From Clitopilus passeckerianus (taxonomy: Eukaryota; Basidiomycota; Agaricomycetes; Agaricales; Entolomataceae), in assembly GCA_944990035.1 (NCBI GenBank), contig CALYLX010000068.1, positions 1 to 64,000 on the forward strand: a DNA stretch of 64,000 nt, read 5' to 3'. Below the pieces are notes generated by a model that saw only the letters and a program-made list of their open reading frames with translations, ran no database searches and was not told where the DNA came from. Below, piece after piece: positions 12,256 through 24,472 of the stretch. The position numbers were made by a program, and so were the translations under genes. Numbering within the stretch: the first letter of the stretch is position 1; each line of letters begins with the position of its first letter.

Positions 12256-12735
12256 TTACTTGGACTTCTTCTTCGCCTTGTGGTCAGACTCAGACCAGAA
12301 TTTCCCAGCAGCTTCACCCTTGTTCTCAGCAGCCATCTGCTCTAACCATTCCGAGTTGCCAACTTCTCCACCAAGGTCCTCGAAGCGACGGTTGAATCGT
12401 CCTAGACGACCAGTGGTTGTGCTTTCCTCCTCAGCACCCTGGGCTACACTCCATTCTGCCGTATTCCATACTGGGTTGTTCGTCGTGTCGCGCGTCAGCC
12501 TAAAGACTGAGCGAGGTGAGGTTGTCCAATGTGTAAATGAGGTCCCGTCGGAACGAATGACGAGTTGGGGGAACTTTGGGACAATTGGGTTTGGCAGCTT
12601 AGGTGCTCGCCGTTTCCAGATGTGAGTTCGGCCATACGGTGAGCTTGAGACGAAGCGTGCATTGCCGGTGTTTGCACTGTTCAGCACCTGTTTTGAGGCG
12701 CATTGGCACCGTTTGAAGGAGGCTGCTGCCAGCAT
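12256..12735 (-). CDS. MRPL36: Mitochondrial large-subunit ribosomal protein bL31m
   Basis: Single-exon gene of 159 residues, ATG at 12735-12733. The N-terminus (MLAAASFKRCQCASKQVL) is rich in Ala, Ser and basic residues and looks like a mitochondrial presequence. The core has PQLVIRSDGTSFTHWTTSP followed by SVFRLTRDTTNNPVWN, which fits the bL31m pattern of a 'SDGS-F' strand followed by a 'D-NHPLWNP' motif. A Lys-rich end (SESDHKAKKKSK) closes it. Role: structural component of the mitochondrial 54S ribosomal subunit. It is transcribed divergently from the MICOS subunit gene 166 bp away. The family call rests on short motifs and length and is fairly secure. Confidence 0.8.
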   Translation of the reverse strand: MLAAASFKRCQCASKQVLNSANTGNARFVSSSPYGRTHIWKRRAPKLPNPIVPKFPQLVIRSDGTSFTHWTTSPRSVFRLTRDTTNNPVWNTAEWSVAQGAEEESTTTGRLGRFNRRFEDLGGEVGNSEWLEQMAAENKGEAAGKFWSESDHKAKKKSK

Positions 12736-12901
12736 TTTATGCCCAGGTCAACGATGAGTTGCTGGAAAATATTGGACTGGAAGTGGCGGTGACTAAATTG
12801 GGATATGGCTCCCTGGACAATGTTTGGCTGTTGGCACGGAAATAAACAACAACTTCCTCTTACCCGCACCATCCCGGTGACGCTCAAAGGACCTCCAGAA
12901 G
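12736..12901. promoter_or_regulatory. Shared divergent promoter of two mitochondrial genes
   Basis: Only 166 bp separate the start codons of bL31m (-) and the MICOS subunit (+), so both promoters must lie here or overlap the genes. No TATA box was recognised. Confidence 0.55.
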
Positions 12902-13917
12902 ATGTACAGAACATCGTTCAAAGTGGTGAGTAGTAGTGCAGAGGTTTCTTGCAGGCAGTCGGTAACGTTTCAACTTGTAGTCCAAAAGGGCCTTTTTGTC
13001 GGCCTCAGCAGCAGCTTCCGGGGTCGCTTTCCATGAACGGGAAAAGGTATGTTTATCCGGCAATTGGCTTGTCAAATGCTCACGATTTTGCCAAAGTTGT
13101 CAATATATCCTGCACCTACTCCTGAGATAGTGCTGCAAGAAACACCCTCTGACCTCGAGAAACAAATTGGTATTGCTCGGAGAAAGGTCACGGATGTTGT
13201 ACAGGATGGACATAACCAAGTACAGGGCGTGGTCAACAAATGGATAGGCATAGAACATGCCATCGAAAGTATGTTTCTAATTCTTGCACTCGACAGAATA
13301 GGAACTTACAAATAGTTGCAGACCGTGTCAAGTCCATCATCTCACCGAAAGAACCTCTGACACCTGGTATTCTTTATGTCGGCGTTGCAGGACTCAGTGG
13401 TTCCATTATTGCACGCAACCGAATGCTCCCTACCCGCCTTCTCCTACCTCCCATTCTTCTCTTTGCTTCCGCAAAACACTTCCTCCCCCAAACGACCTCC
13501 AACCTCTCCAACTACCTCGCCTCGTTAGAGGAGACCTACTTCCCTACTTTGGCAGGGAAGCACGACATTGCAAACGCACATACTCGCATGACCATTGAAA
13601 GGGTGAAGGAGGCTACTCAGGATAGCCGGGCATGGGCAAGGAGGAATGCACTTTCCGTTGTTGAAACCATTCAGGAGCATACGGGGCTTAAGATGAAGGA
13701 AGCCCTTGGTCTCGCCAAGCAGGAGAGGGTCAAGGTTGAGGCTAAGGCGCATGAACTGGTAGAGAAGGCTGAACAGAAGGGCGTTGAGGTGCAAGAGAAG
13801 GTCAAGGAGGTTGTTCAAAGGACGGAAGAGAAGGTTAATGCAGTCGTTGCGGAGACTCCTGCACCTGCCCCAGAACCTCCCTTGAAGAAAGCAGACGGAG
13901 AAAAGAGGCTCGTATAG
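12902..13917 (+). CDS. MICOS complex subunit Mic26/Mic27 (apolipoprotein O family)
   Basis: Subunit of the inner-membrane complex that forms mitochondrial cristae junctions. Starts at ATG 12902 (MYRTSFKV); four exons joined by short introns read SKRAFLSASAAASGVAFHER, LSIYPAPTPEIV, SDLEKQIGIARRKVTDVV, NKWIGIEHAIE and VKSIISPKEPLTPGILYV. The Mic26/27 signature follows: GVAGLSGSIIARNR, a hydrophobic stretch LLLPPILLFASAKHFLP, and QTTSNLSNYLASLEE. Two membrane segments are expected there. The C-terminal 120 residues form a charged helical/coiled tail (KAHELVEKAEQKGVEVQEKV) ending in a Pro/Ala-rich piece and stop TAG 13915-13917. This tail is longer than in yeast Mic26/27 and may be lineage-specific. 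Divergent from bL31m. Confidence 0.85.
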
Positions 13918-14126
13918 ATGGCAAGACGGACATTTCATTCATACCTTTAGACTCCGTCAGTTCTAGTAGATCGTATTGTTAACATGGATCACGTCATTCG
14001 TTTACTTTCGAAATCGTAAGTGGATTCGCTGACATGGAAATAGATGAAATCAATTGGTTACATCTATAAGTACAGAAATGCGTCAGAATATAGGAGGATG
14101 CGGGAAGCTAGTGTACAACAAATGTC

Positions 14127-15864
14127 TTATCGTGTATCATGAGAATCGTGTCTATGCAAAGGTGTCCTCGGCATGTTAGGACCAGTGAAAGGAGGGAGCT
14201 CTGGTGGCACCCCAAGCTCTTGGCCAGGCACCCCATCCACTCGGTCTCCTGTGGCATCTGGTATACCAAAGGAGAATCCTGGCGGATGCAGTGGGCTACC
14301 TGCCATATTTGCACTATGTGCGTGAACGGCTTCATCAAAGGATGGAGGATCGACGGTCAGCCTAGAATCTGCTCGTTCTAGAGGTGCCGACTCGGGCGGT
14401 ATCAGACGACGCGCTTGGATATCTCCCAACGGTTCCTCGACCTCCTCATAATCTAGTCCATTGAGGTCATGGTGAGAGGATGCCTGACTTCGAATAGACG
14501 TTCGACTGTTGCGTCCCCGTAAACGCGGTGAATGGGGGCTGGTTGGTGGCTCCGAATTGGATTGCTGGATGGATTCAGTATATGATGGTGGATCTATTGA
14601 CAGTGGAGGGCGTGCCACGGGAATCGATGGCGCATGTGCATGTGCATGTGCGAGTAAAAGTGTCGGCCGTGGTGTGGGTGTAGCCAATGAGGACGCAGGC
14701 TCAGACCCCCGGAAGTACCTCGGGATGAACGGAGTGGGACCAGCCATCTGTGGCAAATCGTCGGTATGGATAACGCCATTGGTTGGTTGCGGCTGGGAGT
14801 CTGTCATTGGCTGCTCACGACGCTTGTAGTTCCTCCTCCGGCGTATAATGCTGAAAGTGAGGCCAGCAGAGAGGATCACGAGAACGCCTAGGACGCCTCC
14901 AATTGCACCAGCGAATGTGGCGACGTTCTTGTGTTTAGAGGTTCTGAAAGCGGACAATGAGCTCTTGCTCCTACGGGTTGAATAGATGATGCGCGACGGT
15001 GAAAAAGGGTTGACAGGTTCCCCTTGAAAATGACAGTGCTCCCAGGGATTGCCCAGAGCCAAGAAAGAATTGTTCCGAGAAATGAATAGAGAAAGGAAAA
15101 TGACGCACGAGCTGATCATGGTGCTGGATTCCGTTCCATTACCATCGGCAGGCGTGTCTGACTGAGTGATGACCAGATAATCCAGTAGGAACGCTGAATC
15201 GGGCTCGACAATCATTCGGAGGTTGTGAGGTGATTCTGCGAGATTGGTCTTGGAAAATGTCAGGAGTCCCGTCTTCAGGGTGGAACCAGGTTGGATAGAC
15301 GTCCTCCGGGAGAATTGTTCAGAACTGCCGTCGAGAATGAAACTAACGTTAGTTCCCGTCATGCTTGAAGGATCCACAATGCTGAAAACGTAGATAGAGG
15401 TACCTAACATCTCAAGTCAGGTATATGAACGTTAAGATGACGGGGGTCTGAGCATGAGTACCATTGAACGATAATTCTGCGGTAGGATTCGAGGAGGAAG
15501 GAGGCGTTGCCCTTGAGTCCAGATTATATCCTGTGGGTCCATTCGTCCAACTGCTGGTTATTTTCCACGTTATGCTTTGACCACCACCCTTGCCGTTTCC
15601 GCTATCCCATCCACCGTGGGGTTGTCCATGTGAGCTCCGGCTAGGTGTTGCAGCGGTGGACGCGTTGTGATAAGTCAACACTTGGCCATTCTGGGTACCA
15701 GAGCCTAGACAGGACAAGCATTGGGTGGCTTTCCAGGACTCAGCAGGCAGGTATGATATGGACGAGTCTGTGTCTTGTATCGTCACGTTGATTTGCGGAC
15801 CAAGAGCCATCGCTAGACCAGAACCAAAGGTGATGCCAAAAAGCCACAGTGTTCGCTTTTTCAT
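14127..15864 (-). CDS. Single-pass membrane protein with secreted N-terminal domain
   Basis: Signal peptide MKKRTLWLFGITFGSGLAMA at ATG 15864. The ectodomain (INVTIQDTDSSISYLPAESW ... QCLSCLGSGTQ) has many N-glycosylation-like sites. A 58-nt intron at 15461-15404 joins ELSFNG to TSIYVFSIV; a second, longer intron (about 15110-14973) probably joins TMISS to SKSSLSAF. One transmembrane helix, ATFAGAIGGVLGVLVILSAG, is followed by a stop-transfer IIRRRRNYKRRE. The cytoplasmic tail of about 250 residues is disordered, Pro/Ser-rich, and contains an AHAHAHA run encoded by a gcatgt microsatellite near 14629-14652. This architecture is very common in Agaricomycetes and resembles mid2-like sensors only in layout. 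Function unknown. Confidence 0.75.
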
Positions 15865-16223
15865 GCACTGTCTGGTTCGTTAAGCACTGAAAAAGGCTTT
15901 CTAAACAACTTACACAAAACATCCCTTACCTTGTGGAAGGCGGACAGGAAGGGTTTGTATGACGGACGAAGCCAAGTGCTTCAGGACTTGATATCGTTGA
16001 ATACCGTGCGACAGACGTCCATTCTGATAACGAAGGATTGATTTCAGGCTGCCCAATTAGATATTAGGAGCCACGCCCCATGATTATCCGGTGACTCTGT
16101 CTGTCGCTAAAGTCTCGGTAAATGCGAACGTCGTGAGTGCGGTGAATTGACGAATGGTCTGGTCGCCGCTGTTTGCCGGCCGCAAGCGCCTGAAGCTCCT
16201 CAACAGATCTTCAGAGCTGACAT
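15865..16223. other. Intergenic region
   Basis: About 360 bases holding the promoter of the membrane protein and the 3' flank of the phosphatase gene, both on -. Nothing else was recognised. Confidence 0.4.
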
Positions 16224-17722
16224 TTATGGTGTATTATCTAGTCTGGGTACTGTACACATGAGTGAAGTGAGCTATGCGAATCTCATGCAATCAGTTATTA
16301 AACGAAATATGGCATTGTATTCTAAGGAACCAATCAGCTGTGTATCGGCAAAAACACATAAAGGCGATACATACCATTTTTCTCGTCTGCATTCCACGAT
16401 CTCGTTCGTTCTCTGGTGCAGCATCGAATACAATGAACCGTCGTTGTAGGTCCGCTTTTCCCTGCTTCTGCCAGGGTTGTAGCTGCGGGAAGCTTCCGAT
16501 GCCACCACCACCAAGATCCTTCTTCTCCTCTGCCATGTCTTCATCTCCGTCACCGTCTCCGAGAACTAATATCGAAGCCAAATTACCGCATCTATAGCAG
16601 TAGTTCGGTGCACTCCAGACTGTGACGAGCTGTTCGTCGAACATGTACTTGAAGCCCTCTTGAACTAGCTGGTGTGCCCTCGCAATCATTGAAAGTCCAT
16701 TTATGTGGTTGAACTGCAGGCAGCATAAGTCGCAAAACCACAAAAGGATGCTAGAAAGCGGATGATACCTCTCGTGTCACTGAGCCTCCAAATAACCAGC
16801 CTGCACCTCTCGGACTCACAGCCCAATTATCTATGTCGTCAGGATCACTCCACATGAGATCTTCAATTGCTGATTCAGAACAGGATTGAGAAGTATGATG
16901 TTCCGGCATACCACAGAATGCACCCTCATGAGGGATTTCTTGTCCTCTGGATAGAACGCGTATTTGATCTAGTGTGCGGATATCCGGCGAGAGCCCACCG
17001 TGGACACAGAGTGTTGTGCCATCTATTATCTTGGGAGGGATATCATCAGAACAACGAAAGATGGAGACTGAACTTGCATACTGCAGCCAAGTTTAGATAG
17101 TCAAAGACGTTACAACATGTTTTCCATACTGCCGCGCTTCCATATTTCTGCTGGCATTCATCTGAAAGGGTGTGAATATGTGAAATAGGTTCTGGCATAG
17201 GCTATGCACACCATAGAAGCCGTAAACCTGTGTTATCTGTCTGCTTTCGTGGTTCCCCCGGAGTAGAGTCACTCGATCTGGATATCTTACGAAAATAGTG
17301 AGAACTCGTTAGAAAATGAACGAAGAGACGCACCGAGCCTTTAGAGCCAACAATAGGGATATTGTCTCCAAGCTGTAGTGTCCTCTGTCCACAAAGTCAC
17401 CCTACTTGTCACCATACAGGTGCACAAAGGACAAAAAGGGTATAGGGTAAGTTCTCCTTTCCGGAAGAAAGTACAAGGTGCGCACCATGAATATGTAGCT
17501 GGTTCCTGGCACCATACCGCCTTTCCGCAGTAGCTCTAGCAAGTCCCAGAACTGGCCATGTATGTCACCACATATGGTAACAGGACTTGAGACCGGCTGT
17601 ATATTGCTCTCCTCCATGAGTATACAGCGTACGACTTCGCAGAGTGCTTTCATGTCTTGTTCTGGTAGATGTTGACATGTCATAAGCGTTTCGATGTACG
17701 AATCAAGTGTCGCTGCCCGCAT
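16224..17722 (-). CDS. PPG1: PP2A-like Ser/Thr phosphatase catalytic subunit, Ppg1 type
   Basis: Metal-dependent protein phosphatase of the PPP family. Starts at ATG 17722 ([20 protein letters not shown]). The metal-site motifs are all present in exon order: [14 protein letters not shown], then after an 82-nt intron [51 protein letters not shown], then [27 protein letters not shown] and [17 protein letters not shown]. The C-terminal half continues [16 protein letters not shown] and [28 protein letters not shown] and the [11 protein letters not shown] context match fungal Ppg1 rather than PP2A, PP4 or Sit4. In yeast Ppg1 works with the Far/STRIPAK complex. A Gly- and acid-rich insert (about 25 residues) follows ASILVLGD. 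The last exon is uncertain: splicing to an end at TAA 16226-16224 removes any PP2A-like -YFL terminus. Confidence 0.88.
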
Positions 17723-19533
17723 CTTTATTAACCAGCTCCCAAGTTGCTTGAACTTGAGCTTTAGCAGTGAAGGAGGCGGTGTCCAAGCGGAATCTAATCG
17801 GGCGGTGGTTCAAGCATACCTAAAATGGAAGGTAGTCACATAAATGGCACGTGGCGTGTACCAATTTACTACCAAACGCGTGCCGCGCCAAATTGGGCCA
17901 AACATTCGCGAGAGTGTTAAAAGCCATTTCACGGTCGATTGTCTCTTTATCTCTTCTTTCCCCCCTTCTCATCTCTCTTCTACCTCAAACATCTTCAGGA
18001 ATATTTCAAGATAACTTCAAACATGTCGACGTCGATCGGAAACAATATTTCGTCAAGGCGTTTCTCAGAATTCTGGTTCTGTTCGTCAAGTGGCTAAGTG
18101 GCTCACTGGGGTATCTCTCGTAGCTTGGGTTGGGCGTAGTTGTATCCTGACTGTGGGTCTAAGATATACTAAGGTACGCCTATGATACCTAAAATGTGGG
18201 ATCCGAACTGACTAGTTTTCTAGAACGATGGCGTGAGCGATGTGGCGCAAGACCGTTCAACCTGATTGCAATCTCTGGCCCGCTCCTGCTCCAGTCATCG
18301 GGCCTTCCAAATTTATTCAAGACACCCATACGTTTCCTCACTTGCAACTGCTTTCTTTCTTTCAAGACCTCTGATGGCTGTGGACGTTGTCGTCTGGTGC
18401 TCTCTGGTGGCCCATCAAGTTTGGCCAACATCACTCACTCTTCATTGCTTGGTCAAGAACTTCTCTTTGTCTGAATGCTCCAAGACTACGTGTGAATCCT
18501 GACACTTTGGTGCAACATAGAAGACTCAAGGCTGGCCACTGATGCAACAGGCACTCGTATATTCAAGCATCACGATTCATTCAGCGCCTCAGTTTCCTAT
18601 CTAAGTTCCGATAATTTATATTTTTCTCTGCCACTACAATGGTATTCTTCAAGATTTATCTGGCGACGTATATTAGTTGTAGTGTAGTTTCCCAGGGATG
18701 GAGGTCATATCCTCTTCGTGCTCCCTTGCCGTGGGCCCTGGGCTTATCACCTGCTTCATCAAGAGCAGTCAAACCAAAGCACACATGTAAAATGAATATG
18801 TAGACTCTAATATACCCTTATGCATTCGTTCCATGATCTTTGTCTCTCCTCCAGAGAACGCTTGAATACTTCCTTCGTTTCCTAATCGTTTTCGCTTCTA
18901 GAACGGGCGACTGATGGCTGATGGCAGACAGAAAAGTATTTTGCCTGTCACCAGTCTTGACAGGTCCTGTGAGGCTACGCAACTGCTCTGAATGCCTCGT
19001 GTGCTTTGTGGGTTCCGAGGGCGCAACTATGTTGAGAGGCTGTGCCAGGTTCGGCACGTTCGGCGCGTAAACCGTGGGCGCCTATATCGCGTAGCAATGT
19101 CGAAGAGAACGAGGTGTTGCATTCGCGTCATAATGAGTTTCTTCGCTTTCTTCAACAATTTGAATGTAATATGCTGAGCCGCGTTCTGCGTCAGATATTT
19201 GTTGAAAAGAAACACCCTGGGGCCACAACTAGCTACGCGATACTTATACCTCAGTGATTAGAAACATTATAAGTCCTCTTCAGCCTGGCGCTGTACATGA
19301 TATAGCAGATCTGGGAATACAAGTAGCAATCCGTCGGCGGTGGAGTGACAGTGAGGATACATTGGAGCATTAGTGTGATAATACATCGGGGGTATAACAA
19401 TAATTCGACGGTGGTATATGATTAATGAAGTCGCAACTTGTAGAATAACCCAATTTCCAATTAACGCATCTATAAATCGATCAGTAGTACTGGCCCGAAA
19501 TACGAGCCAGTCGGTGGGGAATAGCAGTAGGTA
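17723..19533. other. Long stretch without a supportable gene
   Basis: About 1.8 kb. At 17930-18022 there is a pyrimidine-rich leader of the kind that precedes Agaricomycete genes, followed by ATG 18023 (MSTSIGNNISSRRFSEFW). The frame closes after 24 codons, or 26 if a 48-nt intron is assumed. Several short open frames at 18190-18500 and 18990-19260 overlap on both strands and show no recognisable motif. It may hold a decayed or very small gene. Confidence 0.35.
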
Positions 19534-19953
19534 TTGATTCTTCGGACAATCAACACGGGCATGCTCTTATTCCGGGCAGATGTATTCATTGCAGCCGATA
19601 ATTGGGGTATAAGTTTACCAGATGACCTTACGCGAAAGAACCTCTTGTTGGCAGACCTGGATTTGTCCTACGAGTTCCTAGCTCACCTGGTCAACGATTA
19701 CGGAGACGTGATTGAATCCATTACTAGTATTGAAGCACGCGTTGGCCGTTACCACACATACAGGGACCGAACTCTCGTCTACGACGCAATAGCCCGGCTT
19801 CAACAACACAACCTGTACTTGCGATATATTTTGGATGCGACGGTGCACGTTCATAATGGGAAGATCCGCTTGGCAGACTTCCGCGCCGTCGGCGAGATAC
19901 CTTCACATCAATTTGCAGAGATCACCCGCACATACCACTGGGATGAACTCTGA
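19534..19953 (+). CDS. Hypothetical protein, orphan
   Basis: Open frame of 139 codons as tracked, but the first codon is ATT/ATG-poor; the first clear ATG is at 19561 (MLLFRADVFIAADNWGISLP). It includes a hydrophilic helical-looking part (LLLADLDLSYEFLAHLVNDY) and ends RTYHWDEL. No domain recognised, no signal peptide. The following 500 bases carry overlapping short frames in other phases, so this could be the remnant of a longer gene. Coding status is not certain. Confidence 0.3.
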   Translation: MILRTINTGMLLFRADVFIAADNWGISLPDDLTRKNLLLADLDLSYEFLAHLVNDYGDVIESITSIEARVGRYHTYRDRTLVYDAIARLQQHNLYLRYILDATVHVHNGKIRLADFRAVGEIPSHQFAEITRTYHWDEL

Positions 19954-20768
19954 ACGATTCACCGAATTGGAAAGCTGGTTGAAATTAAACATAAAATGGC
20001 GTGACCGAAGCTGGCCACGAAGCACCCCCAACGAAGTGCGTGTACTTTCTGTGCATTCCTCACCAGAGCGACTCCTTCGCATCCTACTCAGTCCCGGGAA
20101 GCAATCCGGAGCCAAAAAAGGTTGCTCATCGTCGGATTCGAAAAGGAAGCAAAGGAGGCTTGGGATGGCTCACTCGTCACACTACTCCACGTGGAAATCT
20201 GCCGTCCGCGTCAGTTGTTACGGGGTTTGTCAAGGGAGAACACCTCAACTACATCGTATCTGGCTCTCTCAAAATCAAGTCGTGGAGACTCGCGGAGATG
20301 CCAGGATAGTCGAAGTACTAGAATCAGAGGAGGAATTGCCTTGCATTTCAGGTCTGTACATCCGATTTGCCAAATCGTCCCAACCTCTGATATCATTCAA
20401 AGCAGGTCAGCTTGGTGGCGAGTAATTGCTCGACGTTCTTGCGACAGAAAGATAATTTTCCCTGGGAATTTGTATATCTAAATTTCGTATTGCTCTCAAT
20501 GTTATGTACCCCTGCCTGCTCTGGGTTTGCTTATTCTATGATAATGATGCTTAACCTCATGGTTCATGAGTGAGGAATTATCGCGGATATGCCTCCAAAG
20601 GCCTTTGGTCCGTGCAGAACTGCAGCTATTCTGGTACGATGCATGGGATTATAGCCATGACGGTCCACTGTTAAATGTTCTAACTAGGTGCCTTTCAAGT
20701 ATGTACATATTTCAAGGTAGTAATCGTGGGAAGAAATAACTTAAACCGTCCTCTACCTGTACTCTCAA
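19954..20768. other. Region with overlapping short frames, no supported gene
   Basis: Overlapping open frames up to 196 codons exist in more than one phase (19835-20481), which is what a decaying coding region or random sequence can give. No family motif was seen. The right end is the EMC1 promoter region. Confidence 0.3.
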
Positions 20769-23700
20769 TGTGGTGTTCGTTGAGGCTAGGGTGGGCCTCC
20801 CTCCTTTGCTTTATTCTTTGCATAGCCCCAGCCTTGTCGTTGCATGAGTCCGACGCTGGAGTTGTTGACTGGCACAAACGATTTGTAGGAGTCCCACTGC
20901 TCGGCGCACCCACTACTGCACCAAAAATACACCCTGGCCAAACACAGGATTCAAGTCTCGTGCTGTCGGCAACTTCAAACAATGTGCTGGCGGCTTTGAA
21001 CTCTACGACTGGTGAAATAGGTGAGCACACTGAGTTCCTGCTTCGGAGTGTGCTCTATTAACCCAATTTTGCAGCATGGAGATTCATTCATGAACCTGAG
21101 GACAGGATAGCTGGATTCTATGCTCACAAAGATGGTACGTGGCCGTATCCATTTGCAACCCAATTACGCTGAGAGCCTCTGAATTATAGTTGTTGCTGTG
21201 CTTTCCGGACCTGGTGGTTCAACTTTCCGTCTATTCCACGCGTATACCGGCGCTCTCGTCCTTGAACAGTCTCTTCATGCACCCGAAGCTGGCCACCTCT
21301 CCGAACCTCACCATCTCGGCAAATATACGACATTCGATGATTCAATGACTTCTGCTTTCGTTTTGACCAATGGCCATACTGTAACGAAGTTGGACGCGAA
21401 GAGTGGAAAGGTTGCATGGGCGTGGTCGTCTCCCGATCAAGCGTAAGTTTCTCCGAATATTTTTCCAAATTGACCCAACTCACCTAAGAGTATTGCAGTT
21501 CGTTAACAATTTACTCTCATCTCGTCTCCTCACCTGAAGCTGTTTACAACATTGGATTCTCCAAGTCGTTCAGCGGCCTAACACTCCACGTCACCACTTT
21601 GAATCCTGCCGATGGCTCTGTACTGGCTGCCAAAGAAATTCCGTCAAGCATCAAAGATTTAAATGCGTACCTACCGATTCGCTCAGCGGGACAAACATCT
21701 TTCCCTCACCTGTTGTGGCACGAAGATGGTGCTCTCTACTCCATTGAGCTGACAGCTTCGTTGTCCAAGAAGCCCGCGTCTCTCAAGCAAAAGATTCTCG
21801 GAAAGAAGACTATTGCCGGCTTGGTTGATGTTGGCCTCACGAACGAGGGTTACATCGTTGCCCTCGCTGTTGATGGGACTGAGCATTTAGTCAAGTTGAA
21901 CGGAGAAGGCAACGCATATATTGTAACGTACACCTTTGAAAGCGAAGTCGTTGAGGAGGGCAAGGAGGCCAAGCGGACCCATCCTATATGGTCTGGGGTC
22001 GCAGGAAGGAACGGAGATGTTTGGATTAGCAGGATTTTCTGGGAGCATGACTCCGAGGTAAGCGTTACGACCTTCTTGTTAACCCGACACCTATTAACGA
22101 ATGTTCAGAGAGCATTGGTTGAGACCTATAGATTTAGCCCGACCAGCTCGCATACTTCACCGTTGTTCGAGAGCCTGACTTCCTACTTCGACTTCGATAC
22201 GACAACTCATGGTATTATTCGTCATGTAAGTGATTGCTTACTCTCGCCTCTACCTGATTCTCACCGACGACGCAAAGGCCGCTCTTTCCTCGCCATCGGA
22301 TACCTCCATTTCCCTTACACTAACCACCAGCTCCGGCGCTATTCAGTCATGGGTCATTGACGCCTCCGGTGACCTAGCACCGATTACTCCGACCGAACTA
22401 TGGACCAGGGAGGAATCCCTTGCTACGGTTGTTGTTGCAGAGTTTGTTGAACTCCCAGAAATGGTCGGCGATGGTGAAAGCAAAGATGAGAATTTCGTGG
22501 GACGACTGATCAGGCAGATTGGGGATGCTCAGGTTTGGATCCTTTTTCTGCCTGGACAACCCCTGCTGATAATGCAACTGTAGAACTTCCCTCAGTACTT
22601 TATCGGCTTCGTCAGACGATTCGTCACTGGCTCTTATGATACACCAGTAACCTCTCTGCACGGCGCCACCTCATCTACACCGACGCGTGATCCATTCGGC
22701 TTCCGACAGCTAATAATCACAGCAACAATCTACGGCAAGATCTATGCATTGGACTCGCGCGATGGCAGCGTTGTTTGGAGCCGTGTACTCGGCCTTGGCT
22801 GGGCTGCGGAGGTCGGGGCAAGCGTTCATCCTGTTAAGCTGTTTGTCCTTGATAACAGCGAAGTAGTTCTTATTGCTCAGCGACAAGCAGAGAACGTGAG
22901 TAAACCCCCCTGGGGCCACTTGGTTGCACTGACAAAATATTCTTCACTTTATTCAGACTTTAGTCGACACCGTTGCATTCCATTTCGATGCACTCACTGG
23001 GACCGATGTGTCTATCAAACATACCATGGAAGGCGTTGAGCTTCCTCCCGAATCGGGTCGCCTGCCCCTTCAAGGAGCCGATGTTATCTCCGGACCCGTT
23101 GTGGAGGCATTTTTGCTCGCACCAAGTGGCACCGTCAATTCTACCAGGGGAGTGCTTCTGCTAGACGAATATCTGCAGGTCTACGTTTACCCGGATAACC
23201 CCTCCACTCAAGCCACCCTCGCTCGTCACGCACCAAAGTTGCACTTCCCACTTCGGGTGAACAGCCCGAGCGGTGGTGGACAGAAACGATTGCTTGGACA
23301 CCAAATCGTCCTTAATCCCAACCTGTCGGACCGCTTCACCGCGTACTCAACATGGTCATTGTCTTTGCCCGAAGGTGAAGACATAAAGTCGATCATCCCA
23401 GCGCAGAAAGGCGAAGTAGCGAGTCTGGGCAAAGTACTCGGAAATCGGACGACACTCTACAAGTACCTCAATCCCCGGATGTTTGTCCTGCTCACAGCAC
23501 CAAGAATTGGTAACCCTGCTGCAGTACACGGAGGTACTATCAAGAAGAAGACCACTTGCGGGATTTATCTCGTCGATTCGGCCAAGGGCAGTATCATCTA
23601 CCAGACGGCGGTACCTTCAGCCGCAGGTGTCTGTGATGTCAAAGCGGCGCTCGTCGAGAACAGGTTGGTATATCACTATTGGGATGAAGAATACAAGAGC

Positions 23701-24472
23701 TCGGAACAGACAAAAGGCTGGCGCATCAACAGCGTGGAGATCTATGAGGGCAAGGAGATCGACGGCAAAACGCAGAGGTATGTTACCTCGATCACCTCTC
23801 CAGCGTTCTGTATCTGACCTACTATTCGCAGCTCGGATATGTCCTCTTATGCCCTCAATAGCATAAACGTTCAAACATTTGAACAGTCGTACGCATTTCC
23901 CCATGCCGTTACGGCACTTGCCTTTACATCAACCAAGTTCGGGATGACGAGCAAGGACCTCATCAGTACGTATTCCTCCCATCATCTTCCCGAGGTTCGC
24001 GCTGACCTGTGATAGTTGCGAGCCGAAATAACCAAGTTCAATCGATACACCATCGGCTTCTCAATCCCCGACGGCCCAATCGAAAAGTAACGTCAGAAGA
24101 GCAAGAGGAGTTCCTGGTACCGTATGATCCAGTGATACAATATGACCCCAAGAGGGTTCTCTCGCATACCTATGAGGTACTTGAGTCTATCTAAACTCCC
24201 TGGATCAAAGCTGATTTTTTTTTTGATATCAGGTGGCTAATGTTCAACGCATTGTGACCTCCCCAGCTTTGCTGGAGTCCACTTCGCTGGTATTTGCGCA
24301 TGGTCTAGACATGTTCTTGACCCGCGTGACACCCTCTGGCACGTTCGATGTGCTCAGCGAGAACTTCAATAAAGCACAACTTGTGCTTACGATCGGGGGG
24401 CTCACCCTGGCTATCTTTATCACAAAACCAATGGTGAAGAAGAAGAAACTACAAGAGCGGTGGTACCAGTGA
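20769..24472 (+). CDS. EMC1: ER membrane protein complex subunit 1
   Basis: Large lumenal subunit of the EMC insertase, which inserts tail-anchored and multipass proteins into the ER membrane. ATG 20769 (MWCSLRLGWASLLCFILCIA) is chosen over an upstream in-frame GTG because it begins directly with the signal peptide. The lumenal beta-propeller part includes HKRFVGVPL, SATSNNVLAALNSTTGEIAW, DVVAVLSGPGGSTFRLF, GHTVTKLDAKSGKVAWAW and, later, GKIYALDSRDGSVVWSR, repeats typical of PQQ-like blades. The C-terminal DUF1620 region has NPNLSDRFTAYSTWSLSLPE, PYDPVIQYDPKRVLSHTYEV, IVTSPALLESTSLVFAHGLD and SGTFDVLSENFNKAQL. One TM helix (LVLTIGGLTLAIFITKP) precedes the cytosolic end KKKKLQERWYQ. About eleven exons with short introns, for example at 21021, 21135, 21443, 22058, 22895 and 24177. 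It looks intact. Confidence 0.94.

Noticed and set aside
13525..13938. 137-codon frame on - opposite the Mic26/27 gene
   Set aside because: Leu-rich shadow of the charged helical tail on +, which is supported by splicing and family motifs.
20726..20768. Upstream GTG start for EMC1
   Set aside because: GTG is not a normal start in nuclear genes of fungi, and the signal peptide begins right at ATG 20769.
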